64,000 nt of DNA. Origin: Varroa destructor. Taxonomy: Eukaryota > Arthropoda > Arachnida > Mesostigmata > Varroidae. The stretch covers positions 52,952,118-53,016,117 of the forward strand of contig NW_019211454.1 of assembly GCF_002443255.2 (NCBI RefSeq), read 5' to 3'. The number at the start of each line of letters is the position of its first letter. The first letter of the stretch is position 1. A model generated the notes under the pieces. The model searched no databases. It was not told the DNA's origin and worked only from the letters and a program-made list of their open reading frames with translations. Positions 24,901 through 38,100 of the stretch are shown here, in pieces. The translations under genes were made by a program, and so were the position numbers.

Positions 24901-27900
24901 CGGAGTCCTACTATCCTATATTGTTCGACAATTACAGTAGCAAAAACACGTGTTTACTGCAAACATTCTGTGTAGCGGCTTTTCAGCGTTTGACACTGAT
25001 TTGCATAAAGTTCGGGTTTTCATCATCACAGAAAGGTTAGGTTACACTTGTTTGAGAGGGTTAGATTTTTTTCAATAACCTTTGTAAGTACCATTCGTGC
25101 ACTATGCGCCCTAAACCTGCATCTACTAAAAATAGTCAGATCCACACTGGCTCCGACTTGTTCGATCCACGTTCGCAATGGACGGCCGCTACTTCATTCC
25201 AACATAGATATTTACGCCAAACGATCCTTGTAACATATTGTTATGCGCTTACCTGGCAACGGCTAAAAGCGCGGTGGGTATTAAATCGGGCCCAATAAGA
25301 CAGGAAACCTTAATTACTTTCAGTTACGCACTCGGGAAACGTCAGTGTTCAGCCATACTGATGAAAGACGTCACAATGCCACGGCCAATTATCTTCCGTG
25401 ATGTGAGCAGCTCGATCTGGAAGTAAATCCGGCCATGTCATTTTGATTAATTCTATATAATAATAGGTCATCTCGAGATACAATCCTTGTTTCTATTGTA
25501 TTTGCTAAACTGTGCATCGTCTATTTGAAGCATTGCAGATCATCGTAATTATAACATGGTCGCTGGGATATATCAAGAGATCTGCGAGGGGTCCCCATTG
25601 TGGTGGAAACAAGGCCAGCTGAGGCTGCCGCTAAGTGCACTCACAATGGAGTCGTTATAAAGAAGTACGACGATCCTAGTTTCGACCAGAGATAGCAACA
25701 CTTCCTATTTGGTGCCATGAGAAATATTCACTGCTCAGATTTAACGTCAGAGCTGGTCTCAGTAGCAGCAATTTCGTAATTATTTAAACTACGCCCTCTG
25801 ACCAAACGATCTATTTTGTGATTTCAACAATGATATATATAATATCACAGTAGAACATTGTAATTGTTGCACTTGAAGGACACCTGTAGGTCAGGATAGA
25901 TTGTCGTATCAAAAAGGGTTTAAGGTCTCTTCGTTTGCAATCTCTCAATAGTAATCGAAGGACGATTCAGTGTGCGATTTTTTAATGCTGAACATATCTG
26001 CCAACGAACCAGTTTTTTGTTTTACTCATGAACATTTTTAAAATAATAATTGAGCAACTTTGGGTAGGCACCGTCTAACTAGAACAGGACGAGATCTGAA
26101 GATCTGTGTCACCCAATAGATCCACTCTGCCCTTTCGCGTTGAGATTTTGCCCTTAGCATATTACTTGGTAAGTATAGATGCGAAGTTTTACCTGGACCG
26201 GTCCGGCAATTTAATTGTCTAACCTGATTTTGGTGTTGACAGTTACTTGAGTTAGACTTTCTTACGGTCCCATCCAGATGGTTTGATTTATCACTGACCG
26301 TTATCACTAAGGGTGAGATAAACACATTGAACAATCTAGTTGGGGAGCGATAGCTCTAGAAAACCCTGTAGGTATTAGCCATTCTACAAGTTCCCAACAA
26401 ATTAACACTTTTCTGGAATACTTAGATTATTTCCGGCAAGAAGCATAATTTGTAACATGTTCGACGGACCTAAATTCTTCGCTTGGGGTTCGCGAAACCG
26501 TTTTGGCCATTAATGCCATGATGATAAATTTTCATAACATTTACATTTCTGATCGGTTCTTGACGTTGCCTGTAGTGCAGTACATTTTCCACGACGAGAT
26601 GACCACTACGTCAAACAGAACGACCAGGCAGCTTCAACGCGATACATTAGTAATACTGTTTAGATACAAGCTTTACACGTTTGTATATTTTAGGTAGTAC
26701 TTGACCGGAACTTGACCCAAACTTAAATCCTTTACATCAGTGTTTACCTTCACTTTCTCATAGGTGATTGCTATGAATGGGGTGCAACTACGTACGTTTG
26801 AAAATCCTGCGTGGGCTACCATATTCAATATTGTCTTTGAAGATTTCGCGATATCAGACTCTATAGTAAACAATACGTGTCCTCTCGATGTAATGACTAT
26901 TCGTATAAATGATTATTAGTGGCCGCTATTCCAGTTATTATGTAAACCCATTCTGGGTGTAAACCGTGGAAAAGACGACATTGAACACAGCGACGCAGCA
27001 AGGGTTCGTGATCAACTTAAATACATTAAAAAAAAAAAACATTTAAAATAAAAAACATCTCTTTTTTTTATTATAGTATATTAGCGATGACGGTTATCGG
27101 TCTAGTAGCACAGGAACTATGTTAGCCTCTATTGCTCGCGGCGACCATCCCACGACTAATTCTGTCTATTAAAGTTTCGTATCTTATGCAATTGCGTTCA
27201 AGTTGGACAACTTACTCGCTAAGACGGCAGTCAGTTAGCGTTCTCGACGTAGACGTGCTAACAAAACTAGACGTTTCGAAAGCACGCCGTACATTGAAAT
27301 AAGCATAAAACGTTGCCTTTTATGGTATTTTCCTTTAAACCTGCAAAGAAACGCAAAGTCGACGCTTGCAGTACTAAAGTCGACCACAACAAAAACATTA
27401 GCGGCGCTATGCGATAGAGGCACAGGTTTTCGACATTGAACATTATATGCGATGGAGTACAAAATGACGTTCCCTACACAAAACGGCCACTTCAATGAAG
27501 CTTCCAGAGTTTATTTATGGCACGATGCAATATTGTTCGTGTAGTAAAACAACTGATTGTAACTGTTCCAATTGTATAAAGTCATTTTTACTGAAGAGAC
27601 ATTGCTTGAACAATATCTGGCAGTTAGAAAATATGTATAAAAATGTCGCTATTTCGCCGTAGCTTTTGCTGTTGTTTCATATGTATATATATATCTATAT
27701 ATACACGTCCAGCATTTATAAGTGCACACACGTACTTACTGCTTGTTTACGTGATCAACTATTTTCTTTGATTGCTAAAAAGTGCGCTCTGTGGGATAAC
27801 AGGACGACAGAAACTACGTTGATTGTCTTACTACGTATCTTTACTAGCTATCTCCTGCGGGAGTCGGAATGAAGTGGTCGTGAACAACGTATGATCTTAC

Positions 27901-30900
27901 CTTCTTTTAGCCAGTTAAATTGATTTAAACTAGACGACTATAGTTATTTTCGTTCGCATTAACGACCATCAACGTCCCGAAGTTGAAACGGTTGTTGTAA
28001 AAACTTGCGTTGTTAAAACTTGCCACGGTCAATCAAGCACAAGGGGCGTACGGTAGCATCGGGGCCGCACTCTACAACAGGCTCTGCCCAGAAATCCGAA
28101 GCATGATTTGCTTGAATAATTACGAAATAATTGTATCTTGAAGTGACCTGATGAGCGACCATCATAGTGGAAACGAGATGACTGAGCAAATTCAGCTCCA
28201 CCTCTAGGTTCTGATGCCGCTGACCGCTACAAGTCGACTCGGAAAATTCCATATGATACTATTACGCTAGCTTAGAAAAAATTAGATGTTTATTGTGATT
28301 TTTGCGGATGCAAATATGCGTGTTCGAACACATTACAAGGCGCGGTAGCTCCTAATGCGCCATGTTTTCGTCACATATATTACCCGAGAAAAGCAAGCTA
28401 AGACAATATTAACAGTAAATTTATTCAATTTTACGCCTTGTATTCTTTGATAGTGTAAGAAACAGTGAGCAAACACCTTCAAGTGAACATCTTTTACTGC
28501 CTACTCGGCGAGCCTTGTTTTAGAGACTATGTAATAGGGAATAAGAACTAGATATTTAATGTAGAACATAATTAAACTTCGGAACCTGTCAAGAGGCATC
28601 TATTTGATGACAAAAAAAAGGACACGTTTGAGCCTACCTTACATGATTTCCAGAATGATTTTGACATTCAACCGACATGTGATGTAACACAAAGTAGTTG
28701 TGGAAAACGTCTACATGGCTCGTAACCGTTCAGGGATTTCCCTACCTTCACGTTAAGTGAACTAACGCTCACACTTTGGGCACACAACTGATTGAGAAAC
28801 GTACTCGTCCTACGCTCATGTAGCCGTGAGTCTCTAAGACATTTCAAAATTCGCATCACCAGGGTCTCATCGCAAATATCTCGCTTATACTCTTACTCTT
28901 GGCTATAAACAATGGCGACCGATCGTGCAGGTAGATTTTGATCGAACGACACTTCCCTGATGTAACTACTGTTTTTCTACGAACTTTTACCCAAGGTCCG
29001 CGGTGCATTTCATCATCGAATCGTATGTCGTGTTACACAAAGGAAGTCGAGCCAGGGAGCCTTGGTATAGTTTTATGACTCGAGCCGACCAAAAATTAAA
29101 AAACAATGGTACTCAACTCGTTACCAGTGAAGTTGACCTGACCTTTCTGCTAAAATCGAACACTTTTGCCCACGGTAAGTATCGTTTGGGTGGCCATCCA
29201 AATTATGCCGCCCCAACTCTGCCGTTCCCAATGGCCTTATTTTGTGGCCCGTCTCTCGTTCGTTCGAGATCACATTCGTCTTTTATTAGTACTGATGCAT
29301 GGTAGTGACGATAGGTGTATGCGGTCGGCTAAAATTATCTGCCGTACAACATTGTCGATGGGATGAGACTTGTCGATCACAGCATCTGTACGGCGGTAGC
29401 GCAGTGTTTATTTCGCCCAAAAACACCAGCATAACCAATGGGTCACCAGTTGCTGATCTATTCGATGCTACCCTTCTGTTTTGCAGTCGGCAGCAGTAGC
29501 AACTGTAGACGTACGGCCTTGCCTTTTGGCCAGACGATTCCGTTCGACAAATGCTACCTAGCGAAAGAAGCAGATCGTCGGTGTAGTACCAGCGTAGGAA
29601 ACTACGAACAATTATCATCCCACTCGATTGTATTTAGACAATACCGTTCTCAGTTCTTTCGTGTCAACGCATGCTGCGCCTGCTCACGCAGCCCGAATGA
29701 ACGTTGAATGCACTTGCTTCTTCTAGTCAACGAGTTTCTTTGGCAGGCCTTTATTAGTCGTATAGCTTAACAATGCAACGAACGAAGATGTCTACTGAAG
29801 CGCCTCTTTTCACGCTGGTGTCCTTCGGCGTCTCACCGCGTGATAGGCCACGGATGGCTGGCTAGACGCGGACGCACACTGCCCCGACATTGCGATACAC
29901 TGTAAAACAAAGTGATTACAAGAGGATGAAGGTCTTCTAGTTTCTTGTTGGTTTTTCCTTATTTTTCCATTGACCGACAGGTCAGTATCCAGTAGGATAA
30001 ATTCAGGTCGCCTCGCTGGCACTTCTTATGAGGCTGATCGAGTCTCGTGATGGAGGGCTGCTAATCATCTTGAAGTGATGCAACGTTTTTGATTCGGCCA
30101 AACTAGATGTGCACACACGCACATCTGCATACATGTACTAAAAAGCAAGTGTAAAGGTGTGGCCTTCTCTCATATTATCTGTTATGCTCACATATATGCC
30201 GATAGCGCGTGGTCATGTTGTAGGAAATGTATAACAATGCAAGCAGGTTTTTTTTTTTGATAGAGCTGACATGAAGTCTTGCTTTTCTATTAGGGAAATT
30301 GCTCTCATATTGTTAGACTTGTTCGTTTCGGAATGTCTTCGTCCCGGGGAAGATAAAGGGAAGCCTCGAAAAGACTAGGTAAGGCACCTATACACACATG
30401 TACTAACAAAGAAGATCTTTCAGCCATCCTAATTAGCCTGCACGTGTTATGAGTATCGCGTCAGTCAACGAAGCGATCTGTTTTAACTGTCGCTTTATAT
30501 TCGTCTCGCTCGATTAACAAAATCATTGTAATCGCACTACAAATGAATCAGTACGATACGGGCTGCTCTTACAGCTACTGTTTCAACGGCGACTTCGGCG
30601 AGTGATGGCGAACTTCGTTTGCAAACCATAAACCGTTGGTCTTCGCCAATTAATCCACATACGTTCTCTATTACGTTCATTTGTTAAGTAAACAGCATAA
30701 CAACTGCATTCAGGCTCTCAGCGTTTATCATAAACCTAGTATGGCTAATACCACAAGTACTATTAGAATGGTAGTGTGCCATCTGCTACCTATGACAGGT
30801 AGTGGCGATGCAGTATCAGCTAGGTATAGCAAAGTCTGTATCTTGTCTTCTATCGGAGTGTCTAACTTCTATGAGGATAGGAACAAGTACTTCCGATACA

Positions 30901-33900
30901 ACTTGCGTTACAATGGCATCGTCAGCTGCGCGTGTCCCAACGCTACATATGTATGTGTTCATAATTTACAATTAAATATGGTGTTGCTCAACGATTTCCG
31001 TGAACTCGAGCTGAGCTCAGGGTCGAAATTGTTATTTCGAAAAAGAGAGCGGAGACTGTAGACATTAGGTCGAGACAACGAACAGCGTTATTGCCTATGT
31101 GGGCGGGTCTCCACTCGGCAGATGCTGTCGGCGCTGCTATTGTCACCGTCGTGCCCTGCAAGCTCTTGTAAGTGACGAGAGATCCATCTGTTTGTCATGT
31201 CATCGGGATGAGCAGGGTGAACTCGTCGCCAATTGCCTTGCTTGTGTTACGCCTACCTGCCTACTGCATTGGTTAGCAGTCAGAAACTACAATGCCCTGG
31301 ACAAGTCTGGCCCATAGATGGTGGCCAGAATAGTTCAGCTGGGTTAACGGCTTGCTCCGATGTACGTTGGAGGTCAAACAGCACAACGGTGTAGAGGAAC
31401 GTGCGCACCTGGTAGAAGGCAATGTTGCCATCACCGCAAGCGGGCAACAGTACTAGTAGCAGTGAATAAGCAGCCCGTTTAGAGCTACGTGAACGTAATG
31501 GCACTAGTTCTTCTCGGCTGTAGTTACCAGCGTCTGCACCGCCAATGCCACTTTTCTACCGCAACGGGGCAACTCTAACGGACGATGATGCGCTAGCATC
31601 ATACTACCCGACAGATACTAAAGGCGTTTGTTCGAGTTAGCCGATATGCTTCAGCGTTACTATCTGCTATCAGCCCGTCTATTCGCATGCCTTCGTTCGA
31701 TTGGTCTTAGAATGCGGCATATAATATGAATAGCGGCTGTCTAGTTGCTCATGTAATGCCTTCACTCAGTGTAAAGCCCAGGGGGTAAAAGCATATAAAG
31801 CGCTTGAAGGTTAGGAAACCGCCAGAACTGTGGCAGCGGCCGCTGCCGCTGGTTGCTAGTAAGGCGCTCGGTCAGGCAGCTACTGCTATCGCTGGTACGG
31901 CGTTTAACCGTCGAGGCGTTGAGCTGAGCGACCGCGCATCTAGCAAGTTAGCTGACACAGCGGCCTCAGATAGATAAATCGGCATACACAACAATCAATG
32001 TAATAGAACAGAAAAAAAAAGAAGCCCTGCCGCCGCGATCGTTTCGCTGCAGTGGTGATTATTCTAGTAGTTGTATTTTAGTCGCATAAGCAGCCATCCC
32101 CGTAGCTAAACTTCGAGAAAGATTAGCGTCCTGAGATGCTGTTCACCAGCTACAAGCGCTGTTTGCGCTCAAAAGTAACACAAAACTCTGTACAAGAAAT
32201 AAGCTGCTTACCGTCGCACCTCAGCTTTCATAAGGTCGTCACATATTAAGTTGATTCGCCGGTCGCCGCCCATCGCTTTTGCCGTTTGCTCGATCAGCTC
32301 CAAGCGTTGTGGCGCCCCCAACAACAATGAGGTGGAACCCACTCCCACTTACTGATGTTTGCTGGCGGTGGCTTTAGTAGCAGCAGCAGTTATGGCAATA
32401 AAGTTTACATGGGGAGTATGAAAGCGCACGTCCACCAGAGCTGGTTGTGCTCGCTGTGGTTCATGTGTGACGAAGACAACGATCATTTCCTCTTTATTTT
32501 TGTTGAGCTTGGACTCGAAGTTCCTGCATGTTGTGGTCACTTCTTTTGCATAGATGTATGTAGCACTATCACAGTGTCGCATTAGCGCAGCAGTGCCGCA
32601 GTTGAATCTTTTGCCATTCTCTAGACAAACGACCGTATACGTTTATCAACATACGTATGAACATACTCTCGTCCGTTCTAGCATTCAGATCGGTAGACAG
32701 GCAAACGTGGCGGCGCTTATGACTGTGGTGCTCGCCGCCGTCGTTTGTTTCGTGAGCATTTAAAGTTAAGGACGCGCTCACCGTTACGGTATGCGCCGGC
32801 GATTTCGCGGCCACCGAATGCCGCGGCAACAATCTCGAGCCTCCGGCGCCGCTGTCGCCTCAGCTGAAGCCAACTGCTTCCGCTGCCTTACTACGATTCG
32901 GGTCAGCTCGCTGCAACTGCCGTTAGTTAGTTGATCGTCTCTAAACCCTCGGACAGAACCTAGTAGTACAAGCATCATCCTAAGCGACCTGACTGCAATC
33001 AATAGGAGGAAAAAACAGTGTATTATCGATCAACCAACCGTAGGCCAATGGACAGAAGTACGGCCAAAACTTTTCGACGCATCGACATGTGCAATAACCA
33101 TACTTAGATGACTACTTGAAAGAAAAACGGGTGTGATAGACAAAGCGGAACTAGAGAGGGAGAGAAAGAAAATTTGCATTGCATCATCAGTAGCCGCAGC
33201 TGTCCTCGTTGTCGGCAGCAGTACCATTAATTGTCTCGGTCTGAAGTAGGAAGAAACGTAGTACGAGTGTGGTACTATCAGTAGTAACAAAAAGGTTTGA
33301 CGAGACATGTATAGAAAGGCGTGCCATTGCCGCTCTGACTAACAAAGGTCACACACTTGATCAGTGGCCATTTCCTGCACTACATAGCAGACCTATAAGA
33401 CGTACTAGCAGCTGAAGAGCGAGCAGCCGCCACATCCATAAGATTTTTGTTATGACTCAGCAACGTTGGTACAAACAGCAGCAGCAGTAGTAGCAGTAGT
33501 ATTCATTGTCCTGTCCTTGCTCCGTCCAGCATGCTGGCAAGTCAGCCCCTTCCTGCCCAGATCCTTCTGCCCTTTGGCGTTTTCCTTTTTCGATAGTGCC
33601 TGATGCATTATATTACCAGTGCTCGTAGCGGTAGAAGTCTGTATGCCGATTCAATGGTGTCGAGCATGGCAACGATGATCGATTCCTGCAAGTAACCTGG
33701 AAAAAGTAGCAAAATCCTTTGAGAAAACTACAACAAATATCAAAGGGAAAATCTAAGCATAGCCACATTCAGATAAAATGTGTCAATACCATCGAAGTTG
33801 TTTGCGTACCAGTATTTTGCAGTGTCAAGAAAGGGAAAATGGGACGTAATTTGGCAACTATATGTAGGATGTCATTTATGTAAATTTCACTATACTCTTT

Positions 33901-34256
33901 CCTTTTTCTAGCTAACATTCAGCGGTCATAAGCTATACTATTCTATATAAAGATCAAGGAACGACTGTGAATGTCTAGCAATAAAGACTTTGTAGATCTT
34001 GAATTCAGCTATCGCGTTCACTCGTACCGGAAGACGTCAGAAGATGTGGTTTTATTTGGAATGCCTTTAATCCTTTTACAGCTTAGTATTGGCTTTAGAT
34101 CTACTAAATAAAGCTTATAGACAACAATCATTTCAATCTAGCTTGCTGTTGTAGGTCCTGGAGTCCGCGGAGCAAAACGAGTCGGGCCTTCTTGTATTCT
34201 CAAACCCTCGCCAGCTGACTTGCCCTTCCTGAGAAAGGCCGAGGGTAGAACCTCGG
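18953..34256. other. Intergenic region between Cip4 and Mhc1
   Basis: No exon with recognisable protein similarity was found on either strand. The longest open frames (22035-22478, 147 codons; 30681-31061, 126 codons) show no domain, no splice context and no family resemblance. From 18.9 to 20.2 kb the + strand is A-rich, with a diverged repeat. About 31.0-33.6 kb is visibly richer in G+C and CAG-type triplets (for example CAG/TAG repeats at 33476-33500) than its surroundings and lies just upstream of the Mhc1 promoter. The rest is featureless. Confidence 0.6.
19688..20180. repeat. Diverged A-rich direct repeat, two copies about 380 bp apart
   Basis: Copy A (about 19688-19810) and copy B (about 20085-20180) share an ordered set of short blocks: a GTGAAAA start, TCGGTCAGGGAAAT against TCGATCAGGGAAAT, an AAG/GAA-rich middle, then GGTCGGTTATTGTATTATGT against GCTCGGTCACTTTATTATGT. 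Spacing inside the copies differs by a few bases. No coding potential and no terminal inverted repeats were seen. Confidence 0.55.
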
Positions 34257-34305
34257 TATATAAACCTGTTCTCATGTACAATTGCTAGAGTGGTCGTGGC
34301 TGCAT
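34257..34305 (+). promoter_or_regulatory. Mhc1 core promoter with TATA box and start site
   Basis: TATATAAA at 34257-34264 lies 30 nt upstream of CTAGAGTG, whose A (34287) is the inferred start site. The Mhc2 promoter has the same arrangement (TATA, then TCAGAGTG at 31 nt, then a donor at 50 nt). This conserved geometry is the main evidence. An E-box CAGCTG sits about 45 nt upstream of the TATA box. Muscle specificity is inferred from the gene product. Confidence 0.75.
34287..34305 (+). other. Mhc: Mhc1 noncoding first exon (19 nt)
   Basis: Runs from the inferred start site to the donor GTGAGTG at 34306. It contains no useful start codon. Mhc2 has a leader exon of the same inferred length beginning with the same six bases, AGAGTG. 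Arthropod Mhc genes typically have an untranslated first exon. Confidence 0.65.
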
Positions 34306-34711
34306 GTGAGTGTCTGTGGTTCCCATTATGTGTGATTGTCACCACCTAGACGGCAATGGCGATGTAGCATCGTTCGTACGAATGCTATTATATAATATAC
34401 TGAACTATTCGAACGATACTGACCTTTTGAGTTTGTTCTGTTGTGTGTTCTCGTATGGAGGAAGTGTATTAAGTTCGGTTGGCAATTGCCTACTCCAGCT
34501 ACTTCGACATCTATGGATATTTACCGCAGTGTTTATACCTAATCATCCGGGGTGGTGACAATACTGGGAAAGTGTGCTATAGCTTTGTGTGATCAAACGA
34601 GGTTAAGAAGGTGGCGAAGAAGGTTGTGTTATTTACCGATTATGGCGCTTATTTTTATTTCCATTGTTATCTTTTGTTGTGTTAGCTATTGTGCTGTTGT
34701 TATTCTTGCAG
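34306..34711 (+). other. Mhc1 first intron
   Basis: 406-nt GT-AG intron from GTGAGTG to TATTCTTGCAG, inside the 5' UTR. First introns of muscle myosin genes often hold enhancers, but no specific site is claimed here. Confidence 0.65.
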
Positions 34712-34780
34712 AAAAACCACGGAGCTCCCTTCTCGTCACACAACGTTGCTCCATAGTTAAGTTACACCCAAGTAGCCGAG
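34712..34780 (+). other. Mhc: Mhc1 5' UTR, second part
   Basis: 69 nt from the inferred acceptor to the start codon. The start context GCCGAGATGG has G at +4. Confidence 0.65.
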
Positions 34781-35110
34781 ATGGCGGCACAAGATCCCGA
34801 TCCTACCGAGTACCTTTTCGTCTCTGCGGAGATGAAGAGGAAGGACGCTACGAAACCGTACGATGGCAAAAAGATGACTTGGGTTCCCGATGAGAAGGAG
34901 GGCTTCGTGATTGGTAACATCGAGTCCACTCAAGGCGACAAGGTCGTCGTTGAAACTCCTGACGGCAAGAAGACGTTCAAAAAGGACCAGCTCCAACAGG
35001 TCAACCCACCCAAGTACGAGAAATGCGAAGATATGTCCAACATGACCTATCTTAACGATGCTTCTGTACTGCATAACCTAAGGGAACGTTATTACGCCAA
35101 CCTAATCTAC
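34781..35110 (+). CDS. Mhc: Mhc1 exon 2: start codon and N-terminal SH3-like domain
   Basis: 110 codons ending at donor GTAAGT, phase 0. It encodes the N-terminal beta-barrel ([11 protein letters not shown], then [19 protein letters not shown]) and the start of the motor core ([16 protein letters not shown]), residues 1-110. The start is fixed by the typical opening [12 protein letters not shown] and by an identical exon length in Mhc2. Confidence 0.96.
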
Positions 35111-38100
35111 GTAAGTACTGAGTGTGGAACTCCTCTAACTGCTGAATAGCATCTTGTTGTTCAGAACTGAGCTTCTACACACTTATTTTAAGATCCTGCA
35201 GCGCCCTTTCCTATTTATTATTTATTTTATTTTTTTAGGGTTTATTGCAATTTTTATTTATTGCAAAAGGTGTTTTTTTATATCCATAGACCAAGTTATC
35301 ATTATCGGATAATCTTTTTAACTCTCCAAGATTTTGGTGGGCCCTCGTAGAGGGCAAACTTGTCTATTTTTCGTGATAGCTTAGATTGGTTGCTTTAGTC
35401 TAATTTATGCTAGATTAGGAGTTTAACAGCGCATTTCAAAATCACTATTTACTTTGTAACTTATACATGGCCTGTGAATGCTGACGCGCTGGATGTTATT
35501 GGTTTTCGTTTTCAGACGTACTCGGGTCTCTTCTGTGTCGCCATCAACCCGTACAAGAGGTTCCCCATTTACACTCCTCGTGCCGTTATGATCTACAAGG
35601 GCAAGAGGAGAACAGAGGTGCCGCCCCATGTGTTCGCCATCTCCGACGGTGCTTATATGCACATGCTTACGGGTGAGTAGAGATCACCATTTTATCATTC
35701 ATCAGTGCATACCGCTCTAGTCATGAATCGTTTGAGCCATATGAGCTTTTGTTCGTTTGTTCGATAGCCCGACAGATCAAATTCGACCTCGAACGGCTTT
35801 TCAATACTCATCTTCGACCAACTAAAGCATCATCTTTATGACTTGTCAAGCAAATTTGTCGACAATTAGTCTAACGGAAATGTTGGTTTGGCCAATATTT
35901 TCTAGTTAACAAAAAGTGGGCTTGCAATTTGCATAGGCACAGTGCGCGTCCCACAAATGAATTTTTTCTATCCTGAACTTGGCATTTGCGTGATCATCAA
36001 CGCGATGGGAATTGTGAGATTATAGACTACCAATTTAATCTGTATTTCTAAGTTTTCGATAACTGTTTCTCGAAGGCATAACTTAGCGCTAATTCGCTGC
36101 GATTTCTGCTGACCATAGCATTGTGACATTGAGGACTCTGCTCAAGTCGAACCCGACTCTGCAGTTGTTATAGTAGTTGCCTTTAGCTGTTGTGGGCAAT
36201 AGCCAGACTATAAACGGTGAAGCACAGTGCCGAACATAATCTAGAAACGATAGCAATCGTGAAGGATGGCTGGAAGGACCTGTCATGGGGTGGAACCTCG
36301 GCTGTCTCTTTGGCTTTAAAGCTCGGCCTAAACGTTCTACGCCGTTCGACTATTGGGCGCAAGATCTCAGATGGCCTTCAGGTTCTTGTAAGCTTCGCTC
36401 GTCTGGACGTGGACTGTACAGATTCACTACCAGTACAAATTACAGGTCGACTGAGCTTTGTCGGTGCTACCGTCATTTAAAATAGAAGTAAGCCACCTGA
36501 AGCGAGTGGTGCGGGCGGTAGATACTGATTAAGATCTAATCTCCACCCTTATGACCGCCGTTGTTTTTCGAGAGCTGTTGAAGTACGACGTTATTATTAG
36601 ATGATATGTTCATAAATCTCCGCGCAGGGCCACTCAGAGCATCGGATGGCGATTGCCTATTTTATAAGGGCAATTGAAGCAAACAAACCCTTACTACCTC
36701 TGATGCTAGGACACCGTTACGTCTAACCAAACGGCAAACAACATTTGTGCTATTAATCTTTCTTACTAAATTTTGATTTATTTTCCAGATAACGAAGATC
36801 AGTCCATGCTGATTACGTAAGTACTTGATTAATATTTAGGTGATATATAGTAGTTTTGGCTTAGGTTTTCAAAATGTGTCTTTGGAAATCTAATTGAAAG
36901 TAGGCATTGCTCTGGATCCTTTTAATTCCGCGGTAACTGAATGACGAAAAATTCGCAGCACTTTCGTTTTAAGGTCGATAATAACAGGATATCAATAACA
37001 AACAATTAGTATTTGATATATAAGCCAATAACCGGTAAAAAGTATCTTACACTTGCTTACCTTCGCCCAAGACGAAGCCATTTTTAAACCGAAAAACTTA
37101 CTAATAACAGTATTGTATTATTATTAACATTAATTGGCCCGATTACACAATATAAACTGTGTAGTTTGAGGTATTTTATTTTCGAGACGACGTTTTCGGG
37201 AAAAATTGTTGCAAGTAAGTTCGCAAGACTGCAAAAAACTGCACAAATAATAATAGGCAACGGTTGTTGTTTTTACGAATTATACCGAAGATATAAAATG
37301 CAAATACACGTACCAATAGTTGAAAAGTATAACCGTAATAGTTGTTAGATCATAAATAGTGTGACATATAGATGGATAGGATGAAAATTAGAATTTTATA
37401 CTGTGCAAACAGGTAATCAAACACGTTAAGTTATTCGACTGTTTTTTTTTTCTTTTTTCATATTTTCCTTTCCTTACTATAAATACCTAGATTTGTGACG
37501 GGATGCTGAAAATGATTGGATTCTTATTTGTTATTTGTGAAATGTTTAAGAAATATTGCTTTTCCCAGTGTTCCTCAACGAAGACAGTCTAATTTAATAC
37601 TGAGATAGCTCGCGAACTATCTATACCTAGCCACCCTTCCAATGCGATGTAACGAAATAGGCTTATCAGGAATATATAGCATTGCGATTCGAGACGTTTG
37701 ACAAAATTCTATTGCACTTACGAAGGCAAAAGCCGATAAAAAGCTATATATTGTTGTTATGTTATGCTACCCTGTATTTTACAGCTTCAAGCTTACGATT
37801 TACTTCGAAATCATCTTCCTAGATTGCTTATATTTTGGCGGGAAGCCAAAGGCTTAACATTTTCTGTTAACATTCATCCATTGTATTGGTATCTCACATG
37901 GTGTTTAGCTTTTACCGATAGTTTGTTCGCGTAAACGAAAATTATTTGAATCGCTATATGCTGCTCGCATGTTGTATGAACTGTTGCCGCCTTTTCTTTC
38001 CTCCACCAGAGAATGAAATTGGTGGTGACGTTAGAAATTACTCGTTCGTTGAAAATTCAGAGTAACTGCACAGGTTACGTGACTAGCTTTTAGGGACCGT

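Noticed and set aside
30681..31061. 126-codon open frame on the + strand
   Set aside because: No resemblance to any known protein family, no heptads or motifs, and the translation looks random.
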